Shown one piece after another: positions 5,501-6,179 of a stretch of DNA of 6,179 nucleotides. Positions within the stretch are counted from its first letter, which is position 1. Every line of letters begins with the position of its first letter. Below the pieces are notes generated by a model that had not been told where the DNA came from, searched no databases, and worked only from the letters and a program-made list of their open reading frames with translations. The stretch lies in assembly GCA_030150305.1 (NCBI GenBank), contig JASLGD010000592.1, positions 1-6,179 of the forward strand. Reading direction: 5' to 3'. Position numbers and translations under genes: made by a program. This DNA is from Caldimonas sp. (GTDB taxonomy: Bacteria; Pseudomonadota; Gammaproteobacteria; Burkholderiales; Burkholderiaceae_C).

Positions 5501-5533
5501 CACAAAAGAAGAGGGACGGCAGCGCCGTCCCTC
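5501..5533 (-). terminator. Intrinsic terminator of glnA
   Basis: On the minus strand, starting 26 bp past the glnA stop, GAGGGACGGC and GCCGTCCCTC (5524-5533 and 5511-5520) form a perfect 10-bp GC-rich stem with a 3-nt loop. The stem is followed at once by TTCTTTTGTG (5501-5510), a T-rich tail that stands out in this GC-rich sequence. It separates glnA from the ntr operon, so the latter depends on its own promoter or on read-through. Confidence 0.88.
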
Positions 5534-5559
5534 CGCGTCCCGCCGCTTCGGACGAAGAC

Positions 5560-6179
5560 TCAGAGCGAGTAGTACATGTCGAACTCGACCGGGTGCGTCG
5601 TCATGCGGAAGCGCGTGACTTCCTGCTGCTTCAGCTCGATGTAGGCGTCGATGAGCCCGTCGGTGAAGACGCCGCCCTTGGTCAGGAAGCCGCGGCCCTT
5701 GTCGAGATAGTCGAGCGCCTGATCGAGGCTCGAGCAGACGGTCGGGATCTTCGCGTCTTCTTCCGGCGGCAGGTGGTAGAGGTCCTTGGTCGCCGCTTCG
5801 CCCGGATGGATCTTGTTCTCGACGCCGTCGAGGCCCGCCATCAGCATCGCGGCGAACGCGAAGTACGGATTGGCCTGCGGGTCGGGGAAGCGGACCTCGA
5901 TCCGGCGACCCTTGGGATTGGAAACGTACGGAATGCGGACCGACGCGGAGCGGTTGCGCGAGCTGTACGCGAGCTTGACCGGCGCCTCGAAGCCCGGCAC
6001 GAGACGCTTGTAGCTGTTGGTCCCGGGGTTCGTGATCGCGTTCAGCGCCCGCGCGTGCTTGATGATGCCGCCGATGTAGTAGAGCGCGAACTCCGAGAGG
6101 CCCGCGTAGCCGTCGCCGGCGAACAGGTTCTTGCCATCCTTCCAGACCGACTGGTGGACGTGCATGCCGGAGCCGTTGT
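5560..6179 (-). CDS. glnA: Glutamine synthetase type I, C-terminal part (partial)
   Basis: Makes glutamine from glutamate, ammonia and ATP; cytosolic dodecamer and main target of the Ntr system. The last 205 residues of a protein usually near 470 are present; the gene enters from the right edge. Seen: NGSGMHVHQS with metal- and ATP-site histidines at the very edge, NLFAGDGYAGLSEFALYYIGG, NPGTNSYKRLVPGFEAP, the Arg-rich SSRNRSASVRIP, RRIEVRFPDPQANPY with the catalytic-site Glu and Arg, and KDLYHLPPEE containing the tyrosine (codon 5776-5778) that GlnE adenylylates in enteric enzymes (Tyr397 of E. coli). The end HPVEFDMYYSL matches the family C-terminus, so the stop at 5560 is correct. This tyrosine and the overall match indicate the GSI-beta class controlled by reversible adenylylation. 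A strong terminator follows. The promoter, expected to be sigma-54/NtrC controlled, is outside the window. Confidence 0.97.
   Translation of the reverse strand, partial: NGSGMHVHQSVWKDGKNLFAGDGYAGLSEFALYYIGGIIKHARALNAITNPGTNSYKRLVPGFEAPVKLAYSSRNRSASVRIPYVSNPKGRRIEVRFPDPQANPYFAFAAMLMAGLDGVENKIHPGEAATKDLYHLPPEEDAKIPTVCSSLDQALDYLDKGRGFLTKGGVFTDGLIDAYIELKQQEVTRFRMTTHPVEFDMYYSL

Noticed and set aside
4837..5505. N-terminal extension of NtrB to 587 residues
   Set aside because: The extension is in the shadow of the exported-protein gene and unlike any NtrB; the GTG at 4834-4836 gives the normal length and a stop-start overlap.
5364..5559. Possible NtrC enhancer or sigma-54 promoter before the ntr operon
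   Set aside because: I scanned the intergenic region for TGCACC-N5-GGTGCA-like pairs and a GG-N10-GC element of the TGGCAC-N5-TTGC form and found no convincing match.
1..6179. Novel defence, toxin-antitoxin or mobile system
   Set aside because: All coding space is accounted for by housekeeping genes and three small unknowns; there are no transposase, integrase, nuclease, repeat-array or att-like features.

Overview
This is a GC-rich (by eye well over 65% GC), gene-dense chromosomal segment of a proteobacterium. The order glnA, then a small secreted protein, then ntrB and ntrC on one strand, together with the sequence style of the genes, points to a betaproteobacterium (Burkholderiales-like). 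That assignment is an inference from gene content and protein resemblance, not from a search. I see no mobile element, CRISPR array, tRNA or rRNA.

Left part (1-1548). The 5' end of a methylmalonyl-CoA mutase gene runs leftward out of the window. Diverging from it across about 60 bp is folA (dihydrofolate reductase), followed after only 2 bp by a gene for a DUF4337-type small membrane protein with a histidine-rich N-terminus. These two genes probably form one transcript.

Centre and right part (1598-6179), all on the minus strand. Reading in the direction of transcription: the C-terminal half of glnA (type I glutamine synthetase, adenylylation tyrosine present); a clear intrinsic terminator; a leader with a perfect 9-bp inverted repeat; a gene for a small exported two-cysteine coiled-coil protein; ntrB (nitrogen sensor kinase), whose GTG start overlaps the previous stop by 4 bp; ntrC (sigma-54-dependent response regulator); and then a second, clearly paralogous copy of the exported two-cysteine protein. 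That last gene converges on the DUF4337 gene.

How it fits together. NtrB phosphorylates NtrC under nitrogen limitation, and NtrC-P with sigma-54 RNA polymerase classically activates glnA; glutamine synthetase then makes glutamine. The terminator after glnA suggests that ntrBC expression comes from its own weak promoter plus read-through, as in the enteric glnA-glnL-glnG arrangement. The least understood element is the pair of exported proteins bracketing ntrBC. One is translationally coupled to ntrB, and the two are about 60-65% identical over their conserved parts by hand alignment. I do not recognise a function for them. The rest of the window is conventional housekeeping.
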